Assembly: GCF_000003815.2 (NCBI RefSeq)
Contig: NC_049979.1
Span: 1,952,327-2,016,326 of the forward strand
Origin: Branchiostoma floridae
Lineage: Eukaryota; Chordata; Leptocardii; Amphioxiformes; Branchiostomatidae
Direction: 5' to 3'
Length of the DNA: 64,000 bases
The notes beneath the pieces were generated by a model that made no database searches, was not told the DNA's origin, and saw only the letters and a list, made by a program, of their open reading frames with translations. Each line of letters begins with the position of its first letter. The stretch's first letter is position 1. Both the position numbers and the translations under genes were made by a program. Shown here in pieces: positions 23,401 to 37,300 of this stretch.

Positions 23401-26400
23401 ACATCTTTACTGATTCCCTCGGCCTGGTCAGTCTTTATTTCAAAGGTTTTTTCTGCAATTTTGAGATTATGCCCCGTGTACAGGCTCAGATCCCATTGAA
23501 ATCTGTATATTCTGTTGCTGTTCGTTTGTATTAGGTTCGTTTCATAACCATTTCCATCACATGGACTAAAAACGTGGGACCATGACACGTGTACTGGTCG
23601 GCTCTTGTTGGTCGCTTCCAAGAACAGAGCTACCCAAACAGCAATCTTGGTATTCAGGCTACGTGGTCGGTCATATTTATGACATGATAGGCAGAAGGAC
23701 ACAGATATATTTTCATTTTATCCATAATTTGTTTGTCGATTGTCTCAAGATAAGACGCGTTTCTAGAAGCACCCTTTTATCTAGTTTGATACGTACCGGT
23801 TGATTAAGTATAAGTGTTGCCTGTTGTTTAAGATACTGTTCTGTTCAATTTAAGTTTTGGTATAGCTAATAAGTTAAAGCCTGTAATGTTGGGAGGAGAC
23901 GGACGCGTGTTTTTGTTCTGGAAGTTGGGAGAATCAGTTACTACAATCGTGTCTATTTTATCATGGTTGTAAAGGGGAGGGCAATGCCAAAAATGTTGCA
24001 GTTGTCGGTTGAGGAAATGGAATAATTTTCGAGGTAGCCAAACGTTTATAACTCTGTTCAAGAGGACAATGGGGTGCTGAAGCCATTTATAGGCGACCTC
24101 GAGGTATTGTAAATTTTGTGAAACGTACAGAGAGGTCCTCGGTCGGTATTTGCGCTAAAATGGCGAGCCGCAGTTAACTTGTAAATTTGTGCGGGCATAT
24201 CGAAATAAATAATCGTTACCGATTCAGTCAAGTTGTGATTAGCCCACTGTTTGGATGTTTTCTGGTCGTCTTGAGATTTTTTTTCTTTTTACGAACAACA
24301 TGAAGAGGCATAGGGTCACTTTGAAATCTGTGTAGCCAGCTTGTCTTCATTTTAGGACCGGTTTAGAGTGTGATGCTGATAGCCGCAGTTTATAATGGCC
24401 GTAAAATGGTGATTGTATGTTTTTTTCGCTTCTTCGCTTTGTTACTTATCATAAATTCACTAGGGCGCGGTCAGTATAGATTTCATCGTTCTGAACGTCT
24501 TGGACTGTTTTCCTTTTTTCAAGTAAGTTGCATGTAGAGGACTGTAGTTAGCTAGAAATCTATTACTTCTTCTTTGATGTTGACCATTGTGTCTTTATTG
24601 AAATCCCCTATTATCACCGGGCGTAGATTTCAGATTTTCTTGTATTTCTGTTTTGGTTGTTGTTGTTCGGCTATGTCAGTCCATGGCGTTCTATGAATAT
24701 TCCTGATACATAGGGTGAAACATCTGTAGATTAACAAACAAGTACTATTTAAAATTTGTTGGTGAGGGCCTTGTGGAAAAATACCTCGTTTACCAGTACA
24801 TGTGATCACAATGTCTAAAATACTTCACTTTACCGTACTGTTGTATATTCAAAGAGCGGGTATAAAGTTTCAGACTGTATAGACGATACTGGGAAATGAG
24901 TAGGCCCGGAATACTTTGCAAACTGTGAAGTTGCTGCTCTTCTCTCTACTTCGTGAGATGTTTAGCGCCACAATTATCAATTTGTGTAAAGATAAATCTA
25001 TAGAATTACGTCAAAATTCTAAAGGTTGGATACTGAGTCCGTCCGAGAGTGGTCAAACCTCATTTAACATGTTTTCTAGCCGTCCTGATTTTTCTTCTGT
25101 TATAAGTAGGGCATGTGATAGCCCGGGGTTACCTTGTGAGCTGTGGTTCTGGTTGCTGCATTTCTGGACTTGTTCAGAGTGTGATGTGTGGCAGGTTCCG
25201 GGTCGGTTTTTGAGATAAAATTGTGATCCGAAATTAACTTGTAAAAAATGTGGTGGCATATGGAAATATTCGTTACCGATTCAGTCAAGTTGTGATCAAC
25301 CCACTTTTTTGAGGTTTTCTGGTCGTCTTGAGATTTTCCTTTCTTTTACGTACAAAGTGAAGAGGCATAGGGTCACTTTGAAATCTGTGTGGCCAGCTTG
25401 TCTTCATTTTTTGGACCTGTTCACAGTGTGATGTTGATAGCCACAGTTAATAATGGCTGTCAAATGATGATTTAATCACTACATGCGATCGCAGTTTCTA
25501 ATATATTTTATTTTGCCGTACTGCGGTATATAGTTAAAGAGAGGTATAAAGTTTCAGACTGTTAAGGCAACAATGGGAAATGAACTGGCCCGGGATACTT
25601 TGCAAACTGTGAAGCTAGTTGCTGCTCTCCTTTTGACTTAGTGAGATGTTAAGCTCCACAATGAAAAAAAAGGTGTAAAAATTAAGCTGTAGAATTACGT
25701 AAAATTTCTAAAGGTTGGTTAATGAGTCCGTCAGGGAGTGGTCAGCCCGCATTTAATATGTTTTTCTAGCCCTCCTGATTTTTCTTCTGTTATAAGTAGG
25801 GCATGTGATAGCCCGGGGTTACCTTGTTAGCTGTGGTTCTTGTTGCTGCATTTCTGGACTTGTTCAGAGTGTGAGTGCGTGGCATTTTCTGGGTCGGTTT
25901 TTGAGATAAAATTGTGATCCGGAATTAACTTGTAAAAATTGTGCTGGCACATGGAAATAATCGTTACCGATTCAGTCAAGTTGTGATCAGCCCACTTTTC
26001 AGAGGTTTTCTGGTCGTCTTGGCATTTTCCTTTCTTTTACATACCATATGAAGAGGCATGGGGTCACTTTGAAATCTGTGTAGCCGGCTTGTCTTCATTT
26101 TTTGGACCTGTTAACAGTGTGATGTTGATAGCCGCAGTTAATAGTGGTTGTAAAATGATGATTGAATCGAGTTTTGTCGCTTCTACACGTTCGTTACTGA
26201 TATTATTAGGACGCGGTCAGTATAGATCTCATAAGTTTTTCCCACCTCCTTGAGCTGTTCTCTATTTTCAAGTAAATTGTATATAGAGCCCAAGAGTTAT
26301 CTAGAAATTCATGTAATTACTTGTTCTTTGATGTTGACCATTGTGTCTTTATTGAAATCCCTTATTATCACCGGGCGTAGATTTTTAGATGTTGTTGTAT

Positions 26401-29400
26401 TTCTGTGGGTTGTTGTTGGTCGGCTATGTCAGTCCATGTAGCGTGTTATAAATATTTCTATTACATAGGGTGAAACATCTGTAGACTAACAATCATGTGC
26501 TATTCGACATTTGTTGGTGAGGGCGATGTGGACAAAATACCTCGTTTACCAGTACAAGTGATCACAGTTTCTAAAATATTTCATTTTACTGTACTGTTGT
26601 ATATCTAAAGAGCAGATATAAAGTTTCGGACTGTTTAGACGACAGTGAGAAATGATGCGCCCCGAAATACATTGCAAAATGTGCATCTAGCTGCTGCTCT
26701 TCTGTATTTAGTTAGACTGTGGTGTTTGGCGCCACAATTATCAGTGGTTGTAAAGATAAAACTGGTGCATATTACGTACAGACGTTGATTACTGATTCCG
26801 TAAGGGAGTGGTCAAACCGTATTTAATATGTTTTTCTAGCCATCCTGATTTTTCTTCTGTTATAAGTAGGGCATGTGATAGCCCGGGGTTACCTTGTGAG
26901 CTGTGGTTCTGGTTGCTGCATTTCTGGACTTGTTCAGAGTGTGATGTGTGGAACTACTACACTGTATACAATGGTTCTAATCGTGGTGCTTACTCGTCTG
27001 AGATATCTTTACAGGTTGAAAGTTGTTCAGAGTGTGATGTGTTGTTTAACACTGTTAACAATGGTGATAAAGATGATGCTTCCGCGTTTGAAATATCTTT
27101 CCTGACTCCATCGAGCCTAGTCCGTCTTCATTTCTTACGTTTTGTCCTGGAATTTTGAAATGAAGCTATATGAAGAGGCGAGGGGTCCTCCTGAAACCTG
27201 TATATTCATGTTTTTTTTAAAATCAGTTTGGTTTCATAACCACATTCCCATCACATGGACTAAAAACGTGAGACCATGACATGTTTAGCGCTTGGCACTC
27301 GTTGGTCGTTTGAAATGACAAAACTATCGAAACGGCCATATAGGTATTCCCACGGGAGGGGTTAGGATTCAGGTTACGTCGTTGGTGAGAATTATCACGT
27401 GATAGGCAGAAGGACACGGATAGCTTCATTTTTCCATCATTTGTTTCTCGGTTTTGTCAAGACAAGACGGGTTTTCAAAACCACCCCGTCTATCTTTATT
27501 CACCGACAGAGGCATCCTTTCTCGGTATGTACCAGCCTTTTCGGTGTATATATATATGCCTGTTGCTTCAAAGTGTTGCCTGATGTTTTAGCTACTGTTT
27601 TGTTTAAGTTTTGGTTTAGTTGATGAAGCGGGCCATGTTGGGAGAAGGGCGCGTGTCTTTCCTCTGGAAGTTGGGAGGCATGTCTGTACAATCGTACCCG
27701 TTTTATCAGGGTTGTAAAGTGGAGGGCAATCATTGTAGTTGTGGGAGCGTTGAGGAAATGTACAAACAGGTTCTGGGTCCGTTTTTGCGGTAAAATTGTG
27801 ATCCGCAGATAACTTGTAGAAATTGTGCTGGCATATGGAAATAGTCGTTACCGATTCAGTCAAGTTGTGATCAGCCCAAATTTTCAGAGGTTTTCTGGTC
27901 GTCTTGAGATTTTCCTTCTTTTCACGTACAACATGAAGAGGCACGGGTCACTTTGAAATCTGTCTAGCCAGCTTGTCTTCATTTTGTTACCAGTTTAGTT
28001 TCTGATGTTGATAACCGCAATCAAAAGTGGCTGTAAAATCGTGATTTAATCTTGATTGTGTCCGTTACTGATTTCATTATGGTGCGATATACATTTCACT
28101 TCACTTCATAGTGTTTGATGCCACAGTTAACGTTACTTATGTTACCAATGGTTAAAATGGCGATGAATCGATTTCTTCCGATTTTATTCATGAGTGCTTG
28201 GTCAGTACGTAATTTCTAAGTTATTTTGTAGTTACGTTGAAATCTAAGTTGTACTTTACTATTGACTATTGTACCCTTATTAGAATCCCTGAATATTTTT
28301 ATCCTTCGCCGTTGATTTTCAAATATTGTTGTGAATTTGTGTGGGTTGTTTTTTGTTCGGCCACGTCACTCCATAGTGTGTCTTAAGTATTTATATGAAA
28401 TAGAGTGAAACATCAGTCAACTACACATTTATGTACTACTCGAATATTCCTGATACATAGGGTGAAACATCTGTAGATTAACAAACAAGTACTATCTAAA
28501 ATTTGTTGGTGAGGGCCTTGTGGAAAAATACCTCGTTTACCAGTACATGTCATAACAATGTCTAAAATACTTCACTTTACCGTACTGTTGTATATTCAAA
28601 GAGCGGGTATATAAAGTTTCAGACTGTATAGACGATATTGGGAAATGAGTAGGCCCGGAATACTCTGCAAACTGTGAAGTTGCTGCTCTTCTCTCTACTT
28701 CGTGAGATGTTTAGCGCCGCAATTATCAATTTGTGTAAAGATAAAGCTATAGAAGTACGTCAAAATTCTAAAGGTTGGTTACTGAGTCCGCCAGAGAGTG
28801 GTCAAACCTCATTTAATATGTTTTTCTAGCCATCCTGATTTTTCTTCTGTTATAAGTAGGGCATGTGATAGCCCGGGGTTACCTTGTGAGCTGTGGTTCT
28901 GGTTGCTGCATTTCTGGACTTGTTCAGAGTGTGATGTGTGGCAGGTTCTGGGTCGGTTTTTGAGGTAAAATTGTGATCCGAGATTAACTTGTAAAAATTG
29001 TGCTGGGATATGGAAATAATCGTTACCGATTCAGTCAAGTTGTGATCAGCCCACTTTTCAGAGGTTTTTTGGTCGTCTTGATATTTTCCTTCTTTTTACG
29101 TACCACATGAAGAGGCACGGGGTCATTTTGAAATCTGTGTAGCCAGCTTGTCTTCATTATTTAGACCTGTTCAGAGTGTGATGTTGATAGCCGCAATTAA
29201 TAATAGCTGTAAAATGTTGATTTAATCAATTTTCTAGCTTGATTGTGTCCGTTACTGATTTCATTATGGCTCGATATACTTTTCAATTCACTTCATAGTG
29301 TTTGATGCCACAGTTAACGTTACTTATGTTACCAATGGTTAAAATGCAATGAATCGATATCTTCCGACTTTTTTGAATGAGTGCTTGGTCAGTACGTAAT

Positions 29401-32400
29401 TTCTAAGTTATTTTCTGAGCTTCTATAGCTGTTTTCTTTCTTAAAGTAAGTCACAGTTAGAGACATATAGTTACGTTGAAATCTAAGTAATCACTTGTTC
29501 TTTACTGTTGACTATTGTACCCTTATTAGAATCCCTGATTATTTTTATCCTTCGCCGTAGATTTATAAATATTGTTGTGAATTTGTGTGGATTGTTCTCG
29601 TTCGGCCACGTCAGTCCATAGTGTGTCATGAGTATTTATACTAAATAGAGTGAAACATCAGTCAACTACACATGTACATTTATGTACTACTCGATATTTG
29701 TTGGTGAGGGCAAACTGGAAAAAATATCTCGTTTATCAGTATATGCGATCACAGTTTCGAAAATGTTCCACTTTACTGTACTCTTGTATATTCAAAGAGC
29801 GGGTATGAAGTATCGGACTGTTCAGACTACAGTGGGAAATGAGTCGGCCTGGGATACTTTGCAAACTGTGAAGCTAGTTGCTGCTCTTCTCTCTAGCTAG
29901 CGAGATATTTAGCGCCACAATTATCAATTTGTGTAAAAATAAAGCCGCGCATCAGGTAAAAATTCTAACGGTTGGTTACTGATTCCGTCAAGTTGTCGTC
30001 AACCTGCATTTCATTTTTATTGTAGCCTGTTTTTTTTACTTCTGTTAAGTTAAAGTAGGGCATGTAAATGCCAGGGGTCTTTGTAAGCTGCGGTTCTTGT
30101 TGCTGCTTTTCAGGACTTGTTCAGAGTGTGATGTGTGGCGCGACTTAAACAATGGTGGTAAAGATGGTGCTTACGCGTGTGAAACATCTTTACTGATTCC
30201 CTCGGCCTGATCAGTCTTTATTCCGAAGGTTTTTTTCTACAATTTTCAGATTAAGCCACATATAGAGGCCCAGGTTCTCTTCAAATCTGTATATTCTGTT
30301 GCTGTTCTTTTGTATTAGGTTCGTTTCATAACCATTTCCATCACATGGACTAAAAACGTGGGACCATGACACGTGTACTGGTCGGCTCTTGTTGGTCGCT
30401 TCCAAGAACAGAGCTACCCAAACAGCAATCTTGGTATTCAGGCTACGTGGTTGGTCATATTTATGACGTGATAGGCAGAAGGACACAGATATATTTTCAT
30501 TTTATCCATAATTTGTCGGTTGTCTCAAGATAAGACGCGTTTGTAGAAGCACCCTTTTATCTAGTTCGATATGTACCGGTTGATTAAGTAAAAGTGTTGC
30601 CTTTTTTTCAGATACTGTTCTGTTCAATTTAAGTTTTGGTATAGGTAATAACCGTAAAGCCTGTAATGTTGGGAGGAGACGGAAGCGTGTTTTTGTTCTG
30701 GAAGTTGGGAGAATCAGTTACTACAATCGTGTCTATTTTATCATGGTTGTAAAGGGGAGGGCAATACCAAAAATGTTGCAGTTGTCGGTTGAGGAAATGG
30801 AATATTTTTCGAGGTAGCCAAACTTTTATAACTGTGATCAAGAGGACAATGGGGTGCTGAAGCCATTTATAGGCGAACTCGAGGTATTGTAAATTTTGTG
30901 AAACGTACAGAGAGGTCCTCGGTCGGTATTTGCGCTAAAATGGCGAGCCGCAGTTAACTTGTAAAGTTGTGCGGGCATATCGAAATAAATAATCGTTACC
31001 GATTCAGTCAAGTTGTGATTAGCCCACTGTTTGGATGTTTTCTGGTCGTCTTGAGATTTTTCATCTTTTAACTTACAACATGAAGAGGCAAAGGGTCACT
31101 TTGAAATCTGTGTAGCCAGCTTGTCTTCATTTTTGGACCGGTTTAGAGTGTGATGTTGATAGCCGCAGTTTTTAATGGCCGTAAAATGGTCATTGAATGT
31201 TTTTTTTCGCTTCGTCGTTTTCGTTACTGTTCATAAATTCATATTTTTCTGAACTTCTTGGACTGTTTTCCTTTTTTCAAGTAAGTTGCATGTAGAGGAC
31301 TGTAGTCACCTAGAAATCTATGTAATTACTTCTTCTTTGATTTGACCATTGTGTCTTCATTGAAATCCCCTATTATCACCGGGCGTAGATTTTTAGATTT
31401 TGTTGTATTTCTGTGTTGGTTGTTGTTGTTCGGCTATGTCATTCCATGGCGTGTTATGAATATTCCTGATACATAGCGTGAAACATCTGTAGATTAACAA
31501 ACAAGTACTATTTAAAATTTGTTGGTGAGGGCAATGTGGAAAAATACCTCGTTTACCAGTACATGTGATCACAATGTCTAAAATACTTCACTTTACCGTA
31601 CTGTTGTATATTCAAAGAGCGGGTATAAAGTTTCAGACTGTATAGACGATACTGGGAAATGAGTAGGCCCGGAATACTTTGCAAACTGTGAAGTTGCTGC
31701 TCTTCTATCTACTTTGTGAGATGTTTAGCGCCACAATTATCAATTTGTGTAAAGATAAAGCTATAAAATTACGTCAAAATTCTAAAGGTTGGTTACTGAG
31801 TCCGTCAGAGAGTGGTCAAACCTCATTTAATATGTTTTTCTAGCCATCCTGATTTTTCTTCTGTTATAAGTAGGGCATGTGATAGCCCGGGGTTACCTTG
31901 TGAGCTGTGGTTCTTGTTGCTGCATTTGTGGACTTGTTCAGGGTGTGATGTGTGGCATTTTCTGGGTCGGTTTTTGAGATAAAATTGTGATCCGAAATTA
32001 ACTTGTAAACATTGTGATGGCATATGGAAATAATCGTTACCGATTCAGTCAAGTTGTGATCAGCCCACTTTTCAGAGGTTTTTTGGTCGTCTTGATATAT
32101 TCCTTCTTTTTACGTACCACATGAAGAGGCACGGGGTCATTTTGAAATCCGTGTAGCCAGCTTGTCTTCATTATTCAGACCTGTTCAGAGTGTAATGTTG
32201 ATAGCCGCAATTAATAATAGCTGTAAAATGTTGATTTAATCAATTTTCTAGCTTGATTGTGTCCGTTACTGATTTCATTATGGCGCGATATACTTTTCAA
32301 TTCACTTCATAGTGTTTGATGCCACAGTTAACGTTACTTATGTTACCAATGGGTAAAATGGCGATGAATCGATTTCTTCCGACTTTTTTGTATGAGTGCT

Positions 32401-34300
32401 TGGTCAGTACGTAATTTCTAAGTTATTTTCTAAGCTTCTATAGCTGTTTTCTTTCTTAAAGTAAGTCACAGTTAGAGACATGTAGTTACGTTGAAATCTA
32501 AGTAATCACTTGTTCTTTACTGTTGACTATTGTACCCTTATTAGAATCCCTGATTATTTTTATCCTTCGCCGTAGATTTTTAAATATTGTTGTTAATATG
32601 TGTGGGTTGTTTTTGTTCGGCCACGTCAGTCCATAGTGCGTCATAAGTATCTATATTAAATAGAGTAAAACATCAGTCAACTACACATTTATGTACTACT
32701 CGACATTTGTTGGTGAGAGCAATGTGGAAAAATACCTCGTTTACTAGTACATGTGATCACAATCTCTGAAATATTTCATTTTATACTGCTGTATATTTAA
32801 AGAGTAGGTATAAAGTATCGGACTGTTTAGACTACAGTGGGAAATGAATTGGCCCGGGATAGGCAAACTGTGAAGCTAGTTGCTGTCCTTCTCTCTAGTT
32901 AGTGAGATGTTTAGTACCACAATCATCAATTTGTGCAAAGATAAAGCTGTGGATTACGCACAAATTCTAAAGGTTGGTTACTGTTTCCGTCAGGGTGTGG
33001 TGAACATGCATTTCCTTTTCATTGTAGCTTCCTATTTTGATTTCTGTTAAAAGTAGGGCATGTGAAGGCCCGGGGTCACTTTGTAAGCTGCCGTTTTTGT
33101 TTCTGCTTTTCTGGACTTGTTCAGAATGTGATTTGTGGCGCGACTTAAACAATGGTGGTAAAGATGGTGCTTACGGGTGTGAAACATATTTACTGATTCC
33201 TTCGGCCTGATCAGTCTTTATTTCGAAGTTTTTTTTCTACAATTTTGAGATTAAGCCACATATATAGGGTCCTCTTCAAATCTGTATATTCTGTTGCTGT
33301 TCTTTTGTGCTAGGTTCGTTTCATATAACCATTTCCATCACATGGACTAAAAACGTGGGACCATGACACGTGTACTGGTCGGCTCATGTTGGTCGCTTCC
33401 AAGAACAGAGCTACCCAAACAGCAATCTTGGTATTCAGGCTACGTGGTCGGTCATATCTATGGCGTGAAAGGCAGAAGGACACAGATATATTTTCATTTT
33501 ATCCATAATTTGTTTGTCGATTGTCTCAAGATAAGACGCGTTTCTAGAAGCACCCTTTTATCTAGTTCGATACGTACCGGTTGATTAAGTATAAGTGTTG
33601 CCTGCTGTTTAAGATAGTGTTCTGTTCAATTTAAGTTTTGGTATAGCTAATAAGTTAAAGCCTGTAATGTTGGGAGGAGACGGAAGCGTGTTTTTGTTCT
33701 GGAAGTTGGGAGAATCAGTTACTACAATCGTGTCTATTTTATCATGGTTGTAAATCGGAGGGCAATGCCAAAAATGTTGCAGTTGTCGGTTGAGGAAATG
33801 GAATATTTTTCGAGGTAGCCAATTTAAACGTTTATAACTGTAATCAAGAGGACAATGGGGTGCTGAAGCCATTTATAGGCGAACTCGAGGTATTGTAAAT
33901 TTTATGAAACGTACAGAGAGGTCCTCGGTCGGTATTTGCGCTAAAATGGCGAGCCGCAGTTAACTTGTAATGTTGTGCGGGCATATCGAAATAAATAATC
34001 GTTACCGATTCAGTCAAGTTGTGATTAGCCCACTGTTTGGATGTTTTCTGGTCGTTTTGAGATTTTTTTTCTTTTTACGAACAACATGAAGAGGCATAGG
34101 GTCACTTTGAAATCTGTGTAGCCAGCTTGTCTTCATTTTAGGACCGGTTTAGAGTGTGATGTTGATAGCCGCAGTTTAAAATGGCCGTAAAATGGTGATT
34201 GAATGTTTTTTTTCGCTTCGTCGTTTTCGTTACTGATCATAAATTCCCTGGTGCGCAGTCAGTATAGATTTCATTTTTCTGAACGTCTCGGACTGTTTTC
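20441..34300. repeat. Central part of the array: ~1 kb / ~1.9 kb alternating units
   Basis: Continues the array described for 6720-46185. A distinct sub-module of ~560 bp (catcacatggactaaaaacgtg, then gataggcagaaggacac) appears near 23550, 27250, 30340 and 33335 and again near 37580, 40630 and 42545. The segment at about 22620-24110 recurs at about 36640-38130, an offset near 14.02 kb, with few differences. No genes were found. Confidence 0.8.
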
Positions 34301-37300
34301 CTTTTTTCAAGTAAGATGCATGTAGAGGACTGTATACGTCACCTAGAAATCTATGTAATTACTTCTTCTTTGATTTGACCATTGTGTCTTTATTGAAATC
34401 CCCTATTATCACCGGGCGTAGATTTTTAGATTTTGTTGTATTGCTGTGTTGGTTGTTGTTTTTCGGCTATGTCATTCCTTGGCGTGTTAAGAATATTCCT
34501 GATACATAGGACGAAACATCTGTAGATTAACATACAAGTACTATTCAAAATTTGTTAGTGAGGGCCTTGTGGAAAAATACCTCGTTTACCAGTACACGTC
34601 ATCATAGTGTCTAAAATACTTCACTTTACTGTACTGTTGTATATTCAAAGAGCGGGTATAAAGTTTCAGACTGTATAGACAATACTGGGAAATGAGTAGG
34701 CCCGGAATACTTTGCAAACTGTGAAGTTGCTGCTCTTCTATCTACTTCGTGAGATGTTTAGCGCCACAATTATCAATTTGTGTAAAGATAAAGCTATAAA
34801 ATTACGTAAAAATTCTAAAGGTTGGTTACTGAGTCCGTCAGAGAGTGGTGAAACCCAATTTGATATGTCTTTCTAGCCATCCTGATTTTTCTTCTGTTAT
34901 AAGTAGGGCATGTGATAGCCCGGGGTTACCTTGTGAGCTGTGGTTCTTGTTGCTGCATTTGTGGACTTGTTCAGGGTGTGATGTGTGGCATTTTCTGGGT
35001 CGGTTTTTGAGATAAAATTGTGATCCGGAATTAACTTGTAAAAAATGTGGTGGCATATGGAAATAATCGTTACCGATTCAGTCAAGTTGTGATCAGCCCA
35101 CTTTTCAGAGGTTTTCTGGTCGTCTTGATATTTTCCTTCTTTTTGCGTACAACATGAAGAGGCACGGGTCACTTTGAAATCTGTGTAGCCAGCTTGTCTT
35201 CACTTTGTTACCAGTTTAGATTGTGATGTTGATAGCCCGCAATAATAATGGGTAACGTTACTAGTGTTACCAATTGTTAAAATGGCAATGAATCGATTTC
35301 TTCCGATTTTATTCATGAGTGCTTGGTCAGTACGTAATTTATAAGTTATTTTCTGAGCTTTTCTTTCTTAAAGTAAGTCACAGTTAGAGACATGTAGTTA
35401 CCTTGAAATCAAAGTAATCACTTGTTCTTTACTGTTGACTATTGTACCCTTATTAGAATCCCTGATTATTTTTATCCTTCGCCGTAGATTTTTAAATATT
35501 GTTGTGAATTTGTGTGGATTGTTCTTGTTCGGCCACGTCAGTCCATAGTGCGTCATAAGTATCTATATTAAATAGAGTGAAACATCAGTCAACTACACAT
35601 GTATGTACTACTCGACATTTGTTGGTGAGGGCAAACTGGAAAAAATACCTCGTTTACCAGTATATGTGATCACAGTTTCTAAAATGTTTCACTTTACTGT
35701 ACTGCTGTATATTTAAAGAGCAGGTATAAAGTTTCAGACTGTATAGACGACGATGGGAAATGAGGCGGCCTTTGCAAACTGTAAAGCTAGTTTCTGCTTT
35801 TCTGTCTTGTTAGTGAGATGTTTAGCGCCCAAATCATCAATTTGTGTAAAGATAAAGCTGCGCATTACGTACAAATTCTACCGGTTTGTTGCTGTTTCCG
35901 TCAGTGGTCAACCTGCATTTCAATTTTATTGTAGCCTGTTGTTTTTACTTATGTTATTTTAAAGTAGGGCATGCATGCGAAGGCACGGGGTCACCTTGTT
36001 AGCTGTGGTTCTGCTGCATTTCTGGACTTGTTCAGAGTGTGATGTGTGACACTTAACACTGTATACAATGGTGCTAATCGTGTTGCTTACGCGTCTGAGA
36101 TATCTTTACAGGTTCGCTCGGCCTGGCCAGTCTTCATTTCATAAGTTTATAAGCCTTAACAAGGTTGAAAGCTGTTTAGAGTGCGCTGTGTTGCTTAACA
36201 CTGTTAACAATGGTGATAAAGATTATGCTTCCGCATTTGAAATATCTTTCCTGACTCCATCGGTCCTAGTCCGTCTTCATTTCGTAAGGGAGGGTTGAGG
36301 AAATGCAAAGACAGGTTCTTGGTCCGTTTTTACGGTAAAATTGTGATCCGCAGTTAACTTGTAAAAATTGTGCTGGCACATGTAAATAATCGTTACCGAT
36401 TCAGTCAAGTTGTGATCAGCCCACTTTTCAGAGGTTTTCTGGTCGTCTTGAGATTTTCCTTTCCTTTGCTTACAACATGGTGTCACTTTGAAATCTGTAT
36501 AGTCAGCTTGTCGTCAATTGTTGGACCAGTTCAGAGTGTGATGTTGATAGCCGCATTTAATAATGGCTGTAAAATGGCGATTGGATTTTTTTAGCTTCTT
36601 TGCGTTCGGTACTGATTTTAATAGGGCGCGGTCAAAATACGTTTCATAATATCTTTTTCTGAGATCGTTGAGGTGTTTTCTATATCTATCTTAAAGTACG
36701 TCGCATGTAGAGGCCTGGAGTCACCTGGAGTCATCCATGTAATTACTCGTTCTTTGATGTTGACCATTGTGTCTTTATTGAAATCCCTTATCATCACCCG
36801 TCATAGATTTTTAGATTTTGTTGTATTTCTTGTAGGTTGTTGTTGGTCGGCTATGTCAGTCCATAGCGTGTTATGAATATTCCTTCTAGATAGGGTGAAA
36901 CATCGGTAGACTAACAATCATGTACTATTCGACATTTGTTGGTGAGGGTTATGTGGAAAAATATCTCCTTTGGCTGTACATGCGATCACAGCTGCTAAAA
37001 TATTACATTTTACCGTACTGTGGTATATAGTTAAAGAGCGGCTATAAAGTTTCGGACTGTTTATACGATAGTGGGAAATGAGTCGACCCGGGATACTTTG
37101 CAAACTGTGATGCTAGTTGCTGCTGTTCTCTCTAGTTAGTGAGATGTTTAGCGCCACAATCATCAATTTGTGTAAAGATAAAGCTGCGCATTACGTACAA
37201 ATTCTAAGGTTGGTTACCTTTTCCGTCAGGGTGTGGTCAACCTGCATTTCATTTTTATTGTAGCCTCCTGTTTTTTTTCTGTTAAAGTAGGGCATCTGAA